Assembly (NCBI RefSeq): GCF_043641665.1
Contig: NC_092201.1
Location: 1,606,001-1,670,000, forward strand
Length of the DNA stretch: 64,000 nt
Source of the DNA: Enoplosus armatus
Taxonomy: Eukaryota; Chordata; Actinopteri; Centrarchiformes; Enoplosidae
Direction of reading: 5' to 3'
Under the pieces are notes generated by a model. That model ran no database searches and was not told the origin of the DNA. It saw only the letters and a program-made list of their open reading frames with translations. Shown piece after piece: positions 11,680 to 37,670 of the stretch; the first letter of the stretch is position 1; the number at the start of each line of letters is the position of its first letter. Made by a program: the position numbers and the translations under genes.

Positions 11680-11969
11680 CACTTGTCCTGAACTCAGAGA
11701 CCCTGCCGGAGTCTATATTCAATTATACAGAGAGAGAGAGGGAGGCAGGTAGAGAGACAGTTTCCATGACTGGTTTTTATATTTAGGTTTTTCAAACTGT
11801 CTGTTGGAGGTGAAACGTTTGACTGGAACAGACAAAGAACCAACTCTGATCTTACAAACTGGTTTCACTATCAAACCGATTCACCCAGTCAGTGTAGACG
11901 GAGCTATCACTGATTTAGAGGAGGGGGTATAGCTGTAAGCTAGCGGCTATGACATGTTTAGAGTGTATT

Positions 11970-12160
11970 CAGAATGCAGTGGTAGAAGAAGTACTCAGGT
12001 CTTTTACTGAAGTAAATGTAGTTATACTCTATTACAAGTAAATGTCCAAGTAAAAGTACAGAAATATTAGCATCGAAATATACTTTCCAAAAGTAAAAGT
12101 ACTCAATCAAAATGGCTCATTTCCATTGTAAGTAGTGATGCATTGATATGTGGGTGTATT
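11970..12160. repeat. Fragment of the 'AAGTACTTTTACT' repeat
   Basis: The fragment begins AGTGGTAGAAGAAGTACTCA and continues TTTTACTGAAGTAAATGTAG, the characteristic end of the family described at 10740-11290. Confidence 0.6.
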
Positions 12161-12279
12161 GTTGCAGCTGGGAGAGGTGGAGCTAATATCAGCTATATTT
12201 CATATACTGCTGGGCATCTTCACCTATAATGATATATCATCATTTATTAGGTCAATAATGCGTCATAGAAGAGTTAGTA

Positions 12280-13390
12280 TGGAATTAAAATTGATTCAGG
12301 TTGGTTGCTGGTTTAGACTGGGTTTAGGATGGGTTACAATAGGTTTAAAATGGGTAACCAGAGATTGAGAGTGGGTTATGTTTGGATTAAAATGGGATTA
12401 GTATGGGTTATAATGGAATGGAATGGGTTTAATGGTTTTGCAGTGGGTTGTAATGGGTTTTTGGTCAATTTAGGTTCGAACTGTTGAGTCAGCGTGGGTT
12501 TAGCAGTGGTATAAAATGGGAGGCAGAAGAGGTAGAATGGGATTAAGTTGGGTTGAGGATGTTTGTAGATTGTTTAAGTGGATTAGAAAGGTTTAAGAGT
12601 GGTTTTAAAATGGGTCACGATGTGTTTAGCATGTGACTCAGAATGGTTTTAGAATAGGTTAGAAAGGGATTAAACCCATAATACCCATAATATGGGTTGA
12701 GGAAGAGTTATAACGGGATTAACATGGATTTCGGATTGTTGTGGGGTTTGACATGGGTCAGAATGGGTTGTAATTTATTTAGAATGGGGATAGAATGAGA
12801 TTGAACAGGTTTAGATTGGTTTATCCACTCTCAGACTAGTTTACTGGACATGTCGGGTTACATTTTTTGGGGGTTAGTGTGGATTTAGAATGGGTTTAAA
12901 ATGGGGAGACGGGCATAAGGTGTGAGTTAGAAAATGGGTTTAGACCAGGTTTAGGATGGGCTAGAAAGGTTTTAGAAATGGGTTATAATGGGAAATGATT
13001 TCATTATCATTTGATTTAGATTGGGGGTGGGGTCGACAGAATGGGTTTAGAATGCCTTATCAACTCTCAGACTGGTGTAGTGGCCGTTTTTATTTTTTAG
13101 AGAAGGTACAAAATGGGTTGTATGAAGGTTAGAATGGGATACAGATGGATTTAGGGTGTTTGTAGAAGGTTTAGGGTGGGTTAGAAAGATTTGAAATGGA
13201 TTATAGTGGTTTTAGATTCATCATTTAACTTGGGTTTTTATGGGTTTGCGTGGGTCTAGAGGAGGTTCACAGGGGGTTTAACAGTAAAAAATGGGGTTTA
13301 GATTAGTTTAGGATGTTTTGAAAGGTGTCAGAATGTTTTAAACATGGGTTAAAACGAGTTTGGAAATGGTTATGTGGTTTAAAAAAGGAG
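12280..13390 (+). repeat. 1.1-kb degenerate array of TGGGTTTAGAA-like units
   Basis: More than 80 imperfect units of about 10-12 bases (TGGGTTTAGAA, TGGGTTATAA, TGGGATTAGAA) run on the same strand across the region, with G-rich and T-rich blocks always alternating. There is strong strand asymmetry. No open reading frame of note is present. It lies between ifng1 and dyrk2. Confidence 0.8.
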
Positions 13391-13499
13391 AGGGGGCAGG
13401 TTCAGACAGGCCGTATGAATGAATGAATGTGTGTAAATGAGCTGGAAAACAGAGAGACCAGGTGTGAATATTAAAATGTAAAAATACAAAGAGCCACAC

Positions 13500-13860
13500 A
13501 GACAGTTATTCAAAACCATCACCATGGCAACGTAAACAAGACACCGGCCACCGGTTACCTCGGCAACAGCAGGACCGTGGAGCCAACATGGCCGACCGTG
13601 ACGAGCGTGACACCTGCTGCTAATTCATCTCTGCTCTCATCAGCCGACCCCACCTCGCTCTACCACTCTCTCTCTATCTGTTCGCTTCATTATGTGGGTC
13701 TGTAGGTCAGAGCCCCCCCTCCACCTGCTCAGGTGACCGCCCAGTGCATGCGGTGAGAGCTGGCGGGGGCAGAGTCAGCTCATAGAGAAAGGAGCTGTCG
13801 TCTCCATCCACAGTCTGGACTCTCAGGCATTTGTCTTCAATAAACAAGGTACATGGCAGC
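13500..13860. promoter_or_regulatory. GC-richer non-repetitive island with RFX-type X-box motifs; possible enhancer
   Basis: A block of higher-complexity DNA lies between two repeat fields. It contains the palindromic X-box GTTACC-TC-GGCAAC at 13554-13567 and the half-site CCATGGCAAC about 23 bases before it. It also contains a T-box-like TGACACCT near 13609. No coding exon was found. The regulatory role is inferred from motifs only. Confidence 0.35.
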
Positions 13861-13879
13861 TTTGGGGTTAATAGAGAGT

Positions 13880-14110
13880 CTTTTTTTATTCTTTTTATGG
13901 AGCTACGCTAGCAGTTTCCCCCAGCTCCCAGTCTTTATGCTAAGCTAGGCTAAAAACCTCCTGGATGCAAAATGATTCAATGTGTAGAGCCCAGAAAAGA
14001 CCACCTAGCTCTCTTTATTTTAACACGGTTCTACAGGATCTCATCCACAGATTTGTTGACTAGAGCGCTTAAAAAGTGAAACAGAAGCTCCTCGTCTGGT
14101 TGGTTCTTGT
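13880..14110 (-). repeat. Copy of the TTAGCATAAAGACTGG repeat
   Basis: The reverse complement matches the repeat at 900-1110: CCCAGTCTTTATGCTAAGCT is visible on the + strand. Confidence 0.55.
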
Positions 14111-14310
14111 AGAATAAAATAAAATAGTGTCTTAATTTATGGTACACAATAAATGTCATGTAGAGGTTTCAGCTGCTCCATTATAAAGTATACAGTATGC
14201 ACATTCAGCCTGTGTTGTGAGTGAAGGTGGTTTGACATTTGTACAGTAAGTGGATATTAATTTGGACCCATAATCCCTTGCAGCAAGTCACACTCTATCA
14301 AGTTACCAGC

Positions 14311-14375
14311 GTGTGTGTGTGTGTGTGTGTCCGTCATGATCCTGCTGAGCTCTGAGCTACATCCAGTTTTAAATA

Positions 14376-14424
<49 letters not shown>
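14311..14424 (+). repeat. Paired GT (14311-14330) and CA (14377-14424) microsatellites
   Basis: (GT)10 is followed 46 bases later by about (AC)24, another inverted pair capable of a hairpin. Confidence 0.9.
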
Positions 14425-14426
<2 letters not shown>

Positions 14427-14889
14427 GTTGGAGGACTTGAATCTCATTTGTTTGACATCAGAGCTGCAGCAGAAGGCGTCACACGGTGAAACCTCCGGCC
14501 TCGACACTGGAAACGTCCCAAACAGAAGAGGATCCAGATTTACCTCCATCACCGCGTCACCGGCTCAGAGACGTTAACTGACTCAGCCATAAAGTGTAAC
14601 TCATGTAGCAGTAAAACGCTCCCCGTCGTACCCGATGTTTCTGGATTCGTATTACTGCTGCTGCATTTTACTGCTGTAGATGTTTAATGATGCGGTGCAT
14701 TTTCCAGCTGATCCACGGGGGTTTTGATTTAAGTTTTCATTTAGTTTAAGAAGGAGGAGATGAAGAAACACTTCATCCTTCAGTTTATCACAAACATTCA
14801 AAATCAACATCACCAAACTTGTAGATACATGGTTTTTACTCATGGAGAGGATGAAGAATTATAATCTGAATAGTAACTAAAGCTGTCGG

Positions 14890-15410
14890 ACAAATGTAGG
14901 GAGTAGAAGTTGTAAATAAAACAGAAATACTCAAGTAAAGTACTGTTTTTTTTTTGTACTTAACCATAGTACTTTTACCATAGTAAATGTACTTAGTTCC
15001 ACAACACAAAGCAGCTTCTCAGTTCTAGTCTGTAATGTCAACTGTCACATTTTCATAATTACAGTAAACAAACATTATCTTCATGAGTGGGTTGAAAACG
15101 CTGTCTCTGGTTGACTTTTCAACGTTTCAAGCTGTTTCATTTTAAAATAAAATAAAATAAATAATGAATACGCTAACAGACTGAGGCTAAAGCTGACAGG
15201 TCCCAAGCAAGAAGTTAACATCAATAATAGTGATCCAATAAAATAATAGTTTAACACTGACAGTAGCCACTCTGCATCAAGTACATTTTGTTGCTAATAC
15301 TTCTGTACTTTTACTGAACTGAAATTTTGAATGCAGGACTTTTACTTGTAATTAAGTATTTTTATACTGTGGTACTGCTACTTCACTTCCACCGCTGACC
15401 ACGACGAGTA
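14890..15410. repeat. Copy of the 'AAGTACTTTTACT' repeat
   Basis: Both ends of the family are visible: ATACTCAAGTAAAGTACTG near 14929 and TTTTGAATGCAGGACTTTTA near 15325. Confidence 0.6.
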
Positions 15411-15805
15411 AACTAGGTTTCATGGGCACCCAGTGGAGTGCCTCGTTAAATAATTAAATCAGTTTTCGGTTCATGCTTTCTCTGAATCTGAATACTGTCA
15501 ATCAGCCCACACACAGACTGCAGGACTGCTGCATTATGGGTAGAATCCTCCAACCACCTGCCCTTGAGCCAGGCAGCAGCTGCTCCTGCAGAGCTGCTCT
15601 GAGCTGTTAGCTCATTAGCTTCATGCTAGCTTCTATAATTAGCAGAAATGTCCTTCCTGCTAATCTCCCCGCTGCCTAATATGGAACACAGCTGCTCCAA
15701 TCACATGGCTGCTCCGCGTTACCATGGCGAACTAATTAACTTGTCAATGATGGAAGGAGAGTGTGTAAAAGAGAAAATGTGTGGGAGCAGATGTGCATCG
15801 GTGAC

Positions 15806-15810
<5 letters not shown>

Positions 15811-15840
<30 letters not shown>
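15811..15840 (+). repeat. GT microsatellite (15 units)
   Basis: Perfect (GT)15. Confidence 0.95.
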
Positions 15841-15842
<2 letters not shown>

Positions 15843-16159
15843 AGGCTTCACATAACATCCATATTTGCAAAGAAACTATTTTGTTTTAGAACTATTTGAT
15901 CAGATGAAGATTAATCTGCATATTTAATGATATAATAAGATCATGGATTCATTGTTTGAATCACTTTACTGCATCACAATCATTTCTGCTCCCAGATTGT
16001 TGAATGTTGTTTTTTTAGAGTAGTAATAGTAAAAGTAGTAATACCACAATGAATATTCTGAGTAAAAGTCCTGCACATTCAGTATTTTAGTACTCATCAG
16101 AAATGTAGTGAAGTAGAAGTATAGAGCAGCATAAGATGGAAATACATACCGTGTTCATC

Positions 16160-16395
16160 ATGCTATTTAGCACTGAACACAAAGTACAGCTGCGGTGGAT
16201 GAGACTGTCATTAGATTTGCGGGTTTTTGGTAAAAAACCCCGAAGCACTGGACAAATTAAAATGTTGACCTGATGATGGCGCTAGCTGAAAAGTGAAAGG
16301 ACCAACAAAGTCACTATAATTACGAAGGGGACATGAATGTCTGATCCATGGAAAACCACCCAATAGTTGATCACGTTGTGTCAGAATCAGCACCT
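16160..16395 (+). repeat. Copy of the 'TGATGATGGCGCTAGC' interspersed repeat
   Basis: Contains AACACAAAGTACAGCTG, then GTTGACCTGATGATGGCGCT, in the same order as the repeat at 7440-8215 and 58190-58535. A fragment of the AAGTACTTTTACT family precedes it (about 15990-16140). Confidence 0.6.
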
Positions 16396-17199
16396 TCTGT
16401 TGTGTGCACTAATCTAAAACAGTGCTATTTACATTGCTATTACTGGTTGTCATGACAACGTGCCCTGTGTCATTTCCTGCCCCCCCCCCCCTTCCGGACA
16501 ACACTGTATTCATTAGCACCTCTGAGAGCCTGTGTTGTCAAGGTAACCTCAGTCTAATCCAGGATCCCTCTCTTGTGTGTGTGGACGCTTGAGGGGAGTT
16601 GGATGTATTTCTACCTCCACCCTCCAATAATTTATTAAAAAGTCCTCCACCTCCTTGAGTGATTTGGAATAAAGTTAAGAAATGATGCTTTTAAAATATT
16701 GTTTTCATCAGGTTCAACAGCTCTGGTATCAGTATTAGCACATCAACTGACTTTCCGGCAGTGTTTGAGTGACTGTACACAATCAATTAGCTAACTAACA
16801 TTTTATTATAATCATTACTTCAAGAACCCTACATTAGGAGAAATAAATGTTTTTAATACAGTACTAATCCGATATCTAGCATATTAGTATAAATAAAAGT
16901 ATGTTGTAATTAAATATTTTTGAAGATGCTAAATTTTCTTTAAATTCCCTTTTCTTGGTAGGTTGTTAGCATGAGAGCTAACATTAGCTAGCAAGCTAGA
17001 CCTTTTTGCACTCAGGTTTTTGATGCACGAATACACTTCAGATGTTTTCATCTTTTGACAGACTGTATTTCATATTTTACAAATAGTTGGAATGACAGAC
17101 TTGAGCTACATTAATGTCAGTTAGCTACTGTAAGCTAGCTAATGTATTACAGTTAAAAGCTCACATAATGTATTTATGTTAGCTAAAAACATTTCAATG

Positions 17200-19625
17200 T
17201 TGGCTACAGTTCCCCCTGAACTGGAAATGAACAAATAAAAAAAATGAAATAAGTACTATCAAAAACATATAATTTCAAAACTTGAATTAAACTTGATTCT
17301 ACTGTCAACCTGTACATTATACCATCTGCATATAATTTACACACTGACTCAATGAAAAAACAATACATAAAGATGAACAATAAAACTGTTTTATTAATAA
17401 TAATAATAATTTTTTCCACCACAATAAAATTTAACAAAGGCTCACTAGAAAAAGTGTCGACGTCTGTGTTCTGTACAGTAGATACAGTACATTGTAAAAC
17501 TGGCCGCGGCGTGGCACAGCAGCGCATTCAACCCCAAAAAATTATTCAAACATTTTTCCACATTATTTACAGATAAAATCCACAATAAAACCCAGCTGGC
17601 AAACGTCACAGAAATACAGCGCAGCTTCACGCTAACAGCGGCTAACCTCTGGCTGCAGAGACCTCCCGATAGAAGCTAAATTGCAAATGAGCTGGTAGGC
17701 TAACTGGCTAGCATGGTAACTAGCTAGCAGGCTAGTTAGGCTACAGCTGCTTTCACACATGAGCAGAAAACAAATCTTATCTTATTTTTTCTGAATGCTA
17801 CCAAGAGGTCAGTTAAACCAGACGTCATGTTCCTGTGGGACTGCAGCCGGCTAATGATAACCTGTTTAAAAAACAAAAACAAACACCATCACTTGTTCTC
17901 CTTCCCTCCTTATAGTCTGAAAGGCGGCTGCTGCTTCTCCTCTGATTGCCTCTCTATTCACTTACTTTTTGCTTTCTGTCCTACTTTCTACCTACCTACC
18001 TGTCTGTATGTTTGAGCAGCTAGCTCTCAGCTAGCTTTGTAAAGGAATGCACTTTGGTAGATTCAACCAAATGCCCTGGGTGTTAGTCACAACAATGACA
18101 ACAGTAATAATCATAATAATAATGATAACTGAGCAGTCTGAGGTACCAACATGAAAAAAATAACGCTTTAAAACCACATTAATGCTAATGCTAACAGCTT
18201 GCGGCAGCACCTCTGTTAGGAGCTCAACGCGACTGTAGCTAGCAGGTACAAACTTATGTGCTACTAGCAGTCAGTTAGCAGTAGGCTAGTATTAGCTTCA
18301 CTGTAGAGAAAATATCAGTGCAGCAGCTAGCGGCTCGCCGCTAGCAGTCGATCGGCTAGTGTTAGCTTAGCCCTGTCGTCAGCAGGCGTCGCCCATCTGG
18401 CCTGTGGCGACAGTTGGCTGATATGTGTCTGTACATTGTGCAGCCATGTTTACCCCCCCCCCCCCCCCCACTCCAACACACACACGCACACACACGCACA
18501 CACTTGTAGATGTCAGTGTTGATCAGTTTAAAGCTACAATCTGTGGTTGGTACGTTGGCTTGCTCTGCTGGCTCTGTAAACGCTACGGAAGCCTGTTTCT
18601 ACCAGAAAAATAAAAAAAACCCAGATAAATTGTTAGGAACAATAAAAAATGGTGCGCCAAAGTTATGAGAAACTAAATCAATATTTTGACTTTCTAAGTA
18701 TAAATGAGATAAATGAGCTCAGATGGTTAAACTTTGAAATATCATAATGTTTACAATCTCGGACAACTTAAAAATTCAAAACTTATTTTGACTCAGACAG
18801 CATTTTGACGTCCCTTGAGTATTCGTATTTTTATACATCCTAGCTTCATATTTTTTTTTCTTTTCCTGGCAGTAATGGGCTTCCACATAACACTGTTTTT
18901 GCAGTTGCTATTCATGCTGCATTCAAGACAACTGGGATAATGAAGTATCCAGCCTCCTGGTGCAACAGAGAGCCAGACATTGTTCTACTAGCCTCTATTT
19001 CATTAAGTGTTTTTGCATACAGACTGGATCAAGATCTAAACTGGATTATCCAGTTTATACCATGGCCACTTGTCTATTCATATATCAACAGAATCAAAGT
19101 GTTGGCACTATGTCCACCAACCTTCAGATAAACAGGACTTATTATTGTTACAGTCTTAAACTAATTTCACTTCAAGTCCTCGAATGTTTTGTTTTTTAGT
19201 TCATGTTAAAATTCATGATTTAAACAGAACCAACGTCAGTACAATTCTTAGACACTTTTGATATGTTTACATTTTGTTTAATTATTTAGGATACTAATGT
19301 GGGTGCTTCATCTGAGCCTTGAGGGTACTTGAAGCAACCTTCAGTCAACTGAAATGACAGCCTGACAGACAAAAAAAACTATATAAAGAAACGATGCTGT
19401 ATTAGTCCATGGTCACACTTTTCTCAGAGGTCAGAGGTCACGGGGTTCACATGGTGTCTTTGGGCTTTGCTGAAACAAACTAGGAGCCAATCAGCACGCA
19501 GACTTTGGCCGCCAAAACTCACCTGACAGGAGTCTTTATGACATCATTGTGAGATGCACCAAAAGATACTAAAACTGAGTTTTTGTTAAATATATTAGAG
19601 ATTGTTGCCATGACATTGCCACTGT

Positions 19626-19658
<33 letters not shown>

Positions 19659-22600
19659 GGGTGGGCGTGGCATGGCGATGAGATACTGAAGGCACAAAGT
19701 TACGACTCTCAGCACTCGTCTCACTAAAAAAATAAAAAAATTAAAAAACACAATCAACCAACCAACCAATCAAATCGTTAGAAAACAAAAAAAACATCAG
19801 AGAGGACCCCCCCCCCCCCATTTCCTCCTCCTCCTTCAGTTAGTTCCTGTTTCCTGTCCAGGAGGGGGCGGAGCTTCCCCTGAGATGGGCGGAGCAGGTA
19901 GTGTCTGTGTGTTTTACATTATCAGTACCTCTGTGCATCACCTCATTATCGTCCACTTCCCCATGTGCTACATTACATCATGGTTGCCAGGCCGACAGTG
20001 CACGCGGCCCTTCCTCTTCCTCCTCCTCCTCTTCATCCTCGTCCCAGTATGACTCGACTTCCTGTGGGCGGAGCCAAACTGCAGAGTGCGTTCAGATACA
20101 TTTGTGTGTGTGTATATAGATATATGTGTGTTTGTGTGAGGGAACAAGCTTTAAGAAAACCTCTCGTAACATCGACATTGCACATACACACTGCTACACA
20201 CAACACACACACATTCAAGTATACGGTATGAACTGCACATCATAGTAAATATGTAGATTAGATTAATAAATATTAATTAAATTGTAGAAAATAAATAAGA
20301 AGCATCTTCAAACACCCCCCCCCCCTTCCCGATCACATTGATAGATCCTTTTACCAATACTGACCTTTGATCAATATATTACCAGTCAGTATGACTCCTC
20401 TACACATTATAGTAACTGGTTGTTTTCATGTTTTGAATCTGTTTTACTTGTTTATTTCATTTCATCTCATAGTTTTTTTCAATCTTCTGCTGTATTGCTT
20501 TGTACTAGAATCTAGTAGAGGAGGCGCTGCTGTATAAACCAGTTCTGTTTGATGGCATGAGGGCCCAGTCACACCAGGAAGTGGCAGAGTGATTCCTTCA
20601 TGAGGTGTTGAGATTACAGGAAAAAGCAGAAACGAGTGATTTAATACTATATAATGACACCTGACTGGTGAATTACCAACTAATATCGGCATAGCGATAG
20701 TGGATGGAAACGTGCATTAATCTGTATTTTCTTTTGCTGATTTCAGGGAAATTCTGTTAAACTGAGCCTCTGCAACGACCTGCTAACCAGCTCAAGAAAC
20801 GCATCACAAAAACATTTGAGCGCACATACTGATGTGACTGGAGCCCATGTGAAAATAATGATATTATGTTTATTACTTTGAAAGAAACCCTGAATTAAAA
20901 CCGGAGCTCTCCTCCATCAACAACTACGTCACCGTCAGTCACATGCTAACATCACGTTAGCTACAGAGTTAGCTGAAGTGATTCTACCTCTTTGTGAATG
21001 TGCTGCTCATAAGGCTTCTGCAACTTGCAACTTCTTGTCTGAATCTTCACCCTTACATGGAGCCAAGACTTCATGAGGTGTTCGATGGGTGCAGAAGTCA
21101 TTTTCATTGTTCCCACCTACATGTGAGACAAAACCCACCCAGATGGATGTATCTCTATATCACCAGCTGACCTCTTCAGACTAACTAGTGTGTGGACCTG
21201 AAATGTGACTGAAGACTCATGTGTTTGTACTGGGCCTATATGTACGGTACCCCAAAGGCTCCATATAGATTATTCTAATTGACGATTTAAAGCTGTAAAA
21301 GTCCTGTGTGTGAAGGAAAAGACAGTCAGCTCTCTACGCTGTGTTTACAGCCATCTAAACAAACGCCGCTCTCTGCTCTTTTCTTGAAGCCTGGAATTTT
21401 ATTAGCACTCTAAAAATTTATTTGCCTTGTTGAATTATTTTCTTTTCAATTAACATTATTGATAAAAGTAATTATTTAAAATTCTACCCCTAAATTATAA
21501 TTGTAAAATGGTACTTAGGGATCAGAAGTACTAGAACCAGCATGTTGTTATTTCACCTCGGAAATTGTTTCTCCCATGTTGGCTTCAGCTTTTTGATCTT
21601 GTTTTTGCATTTAAGAATGTGCAAATATACGTAAATTGTATATCAACTTTTAACAAAAATTCATTGATCAGAAAGCTTCACTTGCTTTAGCTAATTAAAT
21701 GCCAGCTTGTTGTTTCAGGTCGTCCTGCAGCCACATTTCAATTCTTCTCTTTTCAAACAGGACATGAGTTACTAACATTGCCATTTTTTTTTAAATAACA
21801 GAGCCCTTTGATTTTAACATGATTTATAACTTGTCGATAGAACTGCCATTACTTTACCTTCTTCTCTATCTTCACAGCTCCTTCAGCCATTTTGTGTCTT
21901 TAATAACAAACATACTTCTTTTGTGTTTTTTTTGTCCTTCAACTCTCTTCTCTTTCTGCAATCCTTCAGAAAACGTAACACTTTAAAACTCTAAATCTGT
22001 GCTTTGTAAGGCTGGGCAGTGGAGAGCTAACAGGCTATGGCTAAAAAAGGCTAAGGCTAGCCACCAGACTGCCAAAAAAGGCAAATAGTGAGCCAGCTAT
22101 AGCTAGCTGACTGATTTAAAATTTGCTAGTGCTAACTGCTAGCCAGTTAAAATATAAATTGGTAGCAAAGTGACAGCTACACACAAATAGCTGTCTAACA
22201 ACTAACCAGTGGTCATTAGCCAGTTAACAGTTAGCCAGCCGACAGGCACAAAGCTAGCAACACAGGCTACACTGGCACACTGTAAAATAACAGCTAGCTA
22301 AGGAAGTTAGCTAACAGGTAGATGGTTCAGTTAGGGCTGCTAGAATTTTATTTGAATAATTGTGTACTCATTTAAGTCAAGAGTAATGACAAATGGCCTC
22401 CAATGTTCCCCAAACTGAACGTAACACAAAATGAGTTATTTCATGGAGATATGAAACAAAGATTAGCAAGCTAATCGTTGCATTTTTGCCGCTGTTACCT
22501 TAGTATTATAAGGATATATCTGATTTATTTGTCAGTAAACCACATGAACCTATAGCCTACAATTGTCTGTAGATATAACCTTGTAAGACTAAGGTCATAA

Positions 22601-23082
22601 AAGTTTTTTTGGTGTCTAATCGATTAATTCGACTATCAGCTCAGCTAAATAGATTCTGTGCTAAAAACATAAAAAAAAGTCTTGTTCCCTCCGTCAGCAC
22701 CATGTTTGTTGATGTGTTTGAGTGTTTGGAGCTACAGAGTGGTGTGGTGTGTTCTGATTGTCTGAGCAGCCCCACAATCATTTTAAACATATGTGGTCAC
22801 TTCCTGTCTTGCTGCTCACAACGTAAAAGAACTGAACGCACCCCAATTCATCAATAAAGTTTCCTTCAGCTCAGCCTGGCCATTCTGCTAATTTTAACAC
22901 CCCAACGCTAAGTTTCCATTTGTCCTGAACGCACTCCAGCAACGCTGTGAAAACCAGCGTGAAAAAACCAAACGCTCTTCAAAACTGGACAAACCAGTTT
23001 TATTCAGTTCCAGCTGGTTTGCTCACGCTGCTCACGAGCACAGCTAACAACTCCCACCACAGCGAGCGGGGTGCATTCACTC
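17200..23082 (-). other. dyrk2-downstream region; possible long dyrk2 3' UTR, no further gene found
   Basis: About 5.9 kb between the dyrk2 stop codon and an AATAAA on the - strand near 17385-17395. It holds GCTA/TTAGC-rich stretches (about 17600-18420 and 22010-22330), C runs (18453-18469, about 19808-19819, about 20315-20324) and GT/CA tracts at about 18474-18502 and 19627-19656. It also has a CT-rich run near 20010-20040. Mammalian DYRK2 mRNA has a 3' UTR of several kb, so part of this may be transcribed. That is an inference, and I see no exon I can name. Confidence 0.35.
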
Positions 23083-36405
<13,323 letters not shown>

Positions 36406-36499
36406 GGCGGCCGCTCCTCTCCTCTGGACACAGACAGACAGGACGCCTCCTCTTCCTCCATCTGCAGCTCCTCCTCTTCCTCCTCCTCCCCACTCCTCC

Positions 36500-37633
36500 T
36501 CTTTCTAATCCCTCTGTTCACTAACTCCTTCACACTCCAGGATGACTGAGAATAGCTCCTCTTCGTCCTTAAAGTCACTGTTTCTAACATTGAGTTCCTT
36601 CTCTTCTTCCTCTCACTCAGAAAAAGGAAATTTAAAGATTTTAGACTTATTTTCTTACACAGTTCCTCAAATAAATAAAAATACTAATTCAATTTGCTAG
36701 TTGTAGTAGCACTACCTAACTTACATTATATTACAGTTACATTATATTATTTATTGTATTTCATATTTCTGTATACACTATATCATAGTATTATTTTTCT
36801 ATTTCTATCATTATATTGTATGTGTGGTATATATTTTGAATAAATGTTATGTTTAAAATTGCTGTACATATTTGTATATATTTGAGAAACATTGTAATAC
36901 TACTAGTGTCTTTATCAGAAAACACTGAGACAGAACCAGACAGTAAACATGCTGCAAAACCAAAGCTTGGAGCTAAAAGAGGCTACAGGACTCTGTAGAA
37001 CTGCAGACCTTCACATTTATACTATAAACATCTTGATTAGTGCGGCTTTAAAGGAACGTTTAATGTACAGCGGAGAAATTAAAGCTGTTTTCAGCAACAG
37101 TGCTTATTCTTAACCTGGAAAAAAGCAGTTTGACAAACAAAAACTTAATTCAAGGTTTATTTACCAGCATTTTGCAGAGCTTTCCATCTGAAATGCCAGC
37201 AAGTGGACCTTCAAAGCAATCAAACTAAGTAAAACTAATGATACTCACCACGTTAGCCAGAGGAAGTTTAAACCTTTTCCCGGCTGGAGGAACAATGGTT
37301 GGTTTAAGTCACTGAGGATGACTCTGTGCTATGACTAACAGAAAACAGAAGATGATGCTCAAGGTGTAGCAGAGCCGAGTGGCGTGCTTCATCTCTGCCT
37401 CGTCCAACATTTCCCATAAGAGGACATCGTCACTTCCACAGTGTGCGATTGTTTATTTGGCTGCTTGGAGACCAACAACATGTTTACATCAGAGACACAG
37501 AGAGCTTTCTTAGTGTTGCTTCTGAGCAGTGTTGTGTTGACAATAAAGTTTGTTCAAGTAACGTGTGTGTGTGTGTGTGTGGACTCAGGTTTCACAGCTT
37601 TTAGTTAAATTACAGAGAGACTTTACGTAACAC

Positions 37634-37670
<37 letters not shown>

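Noticed and set aside
4991..23082. A second interferon-gamma gene (ifng1rel) or il22/il26 between ifng1 and dyrk2
   Set aside because: No frame carries the IQSKA-type signature or an IL-10-family pattern. These genes probably lie to the left of the window.
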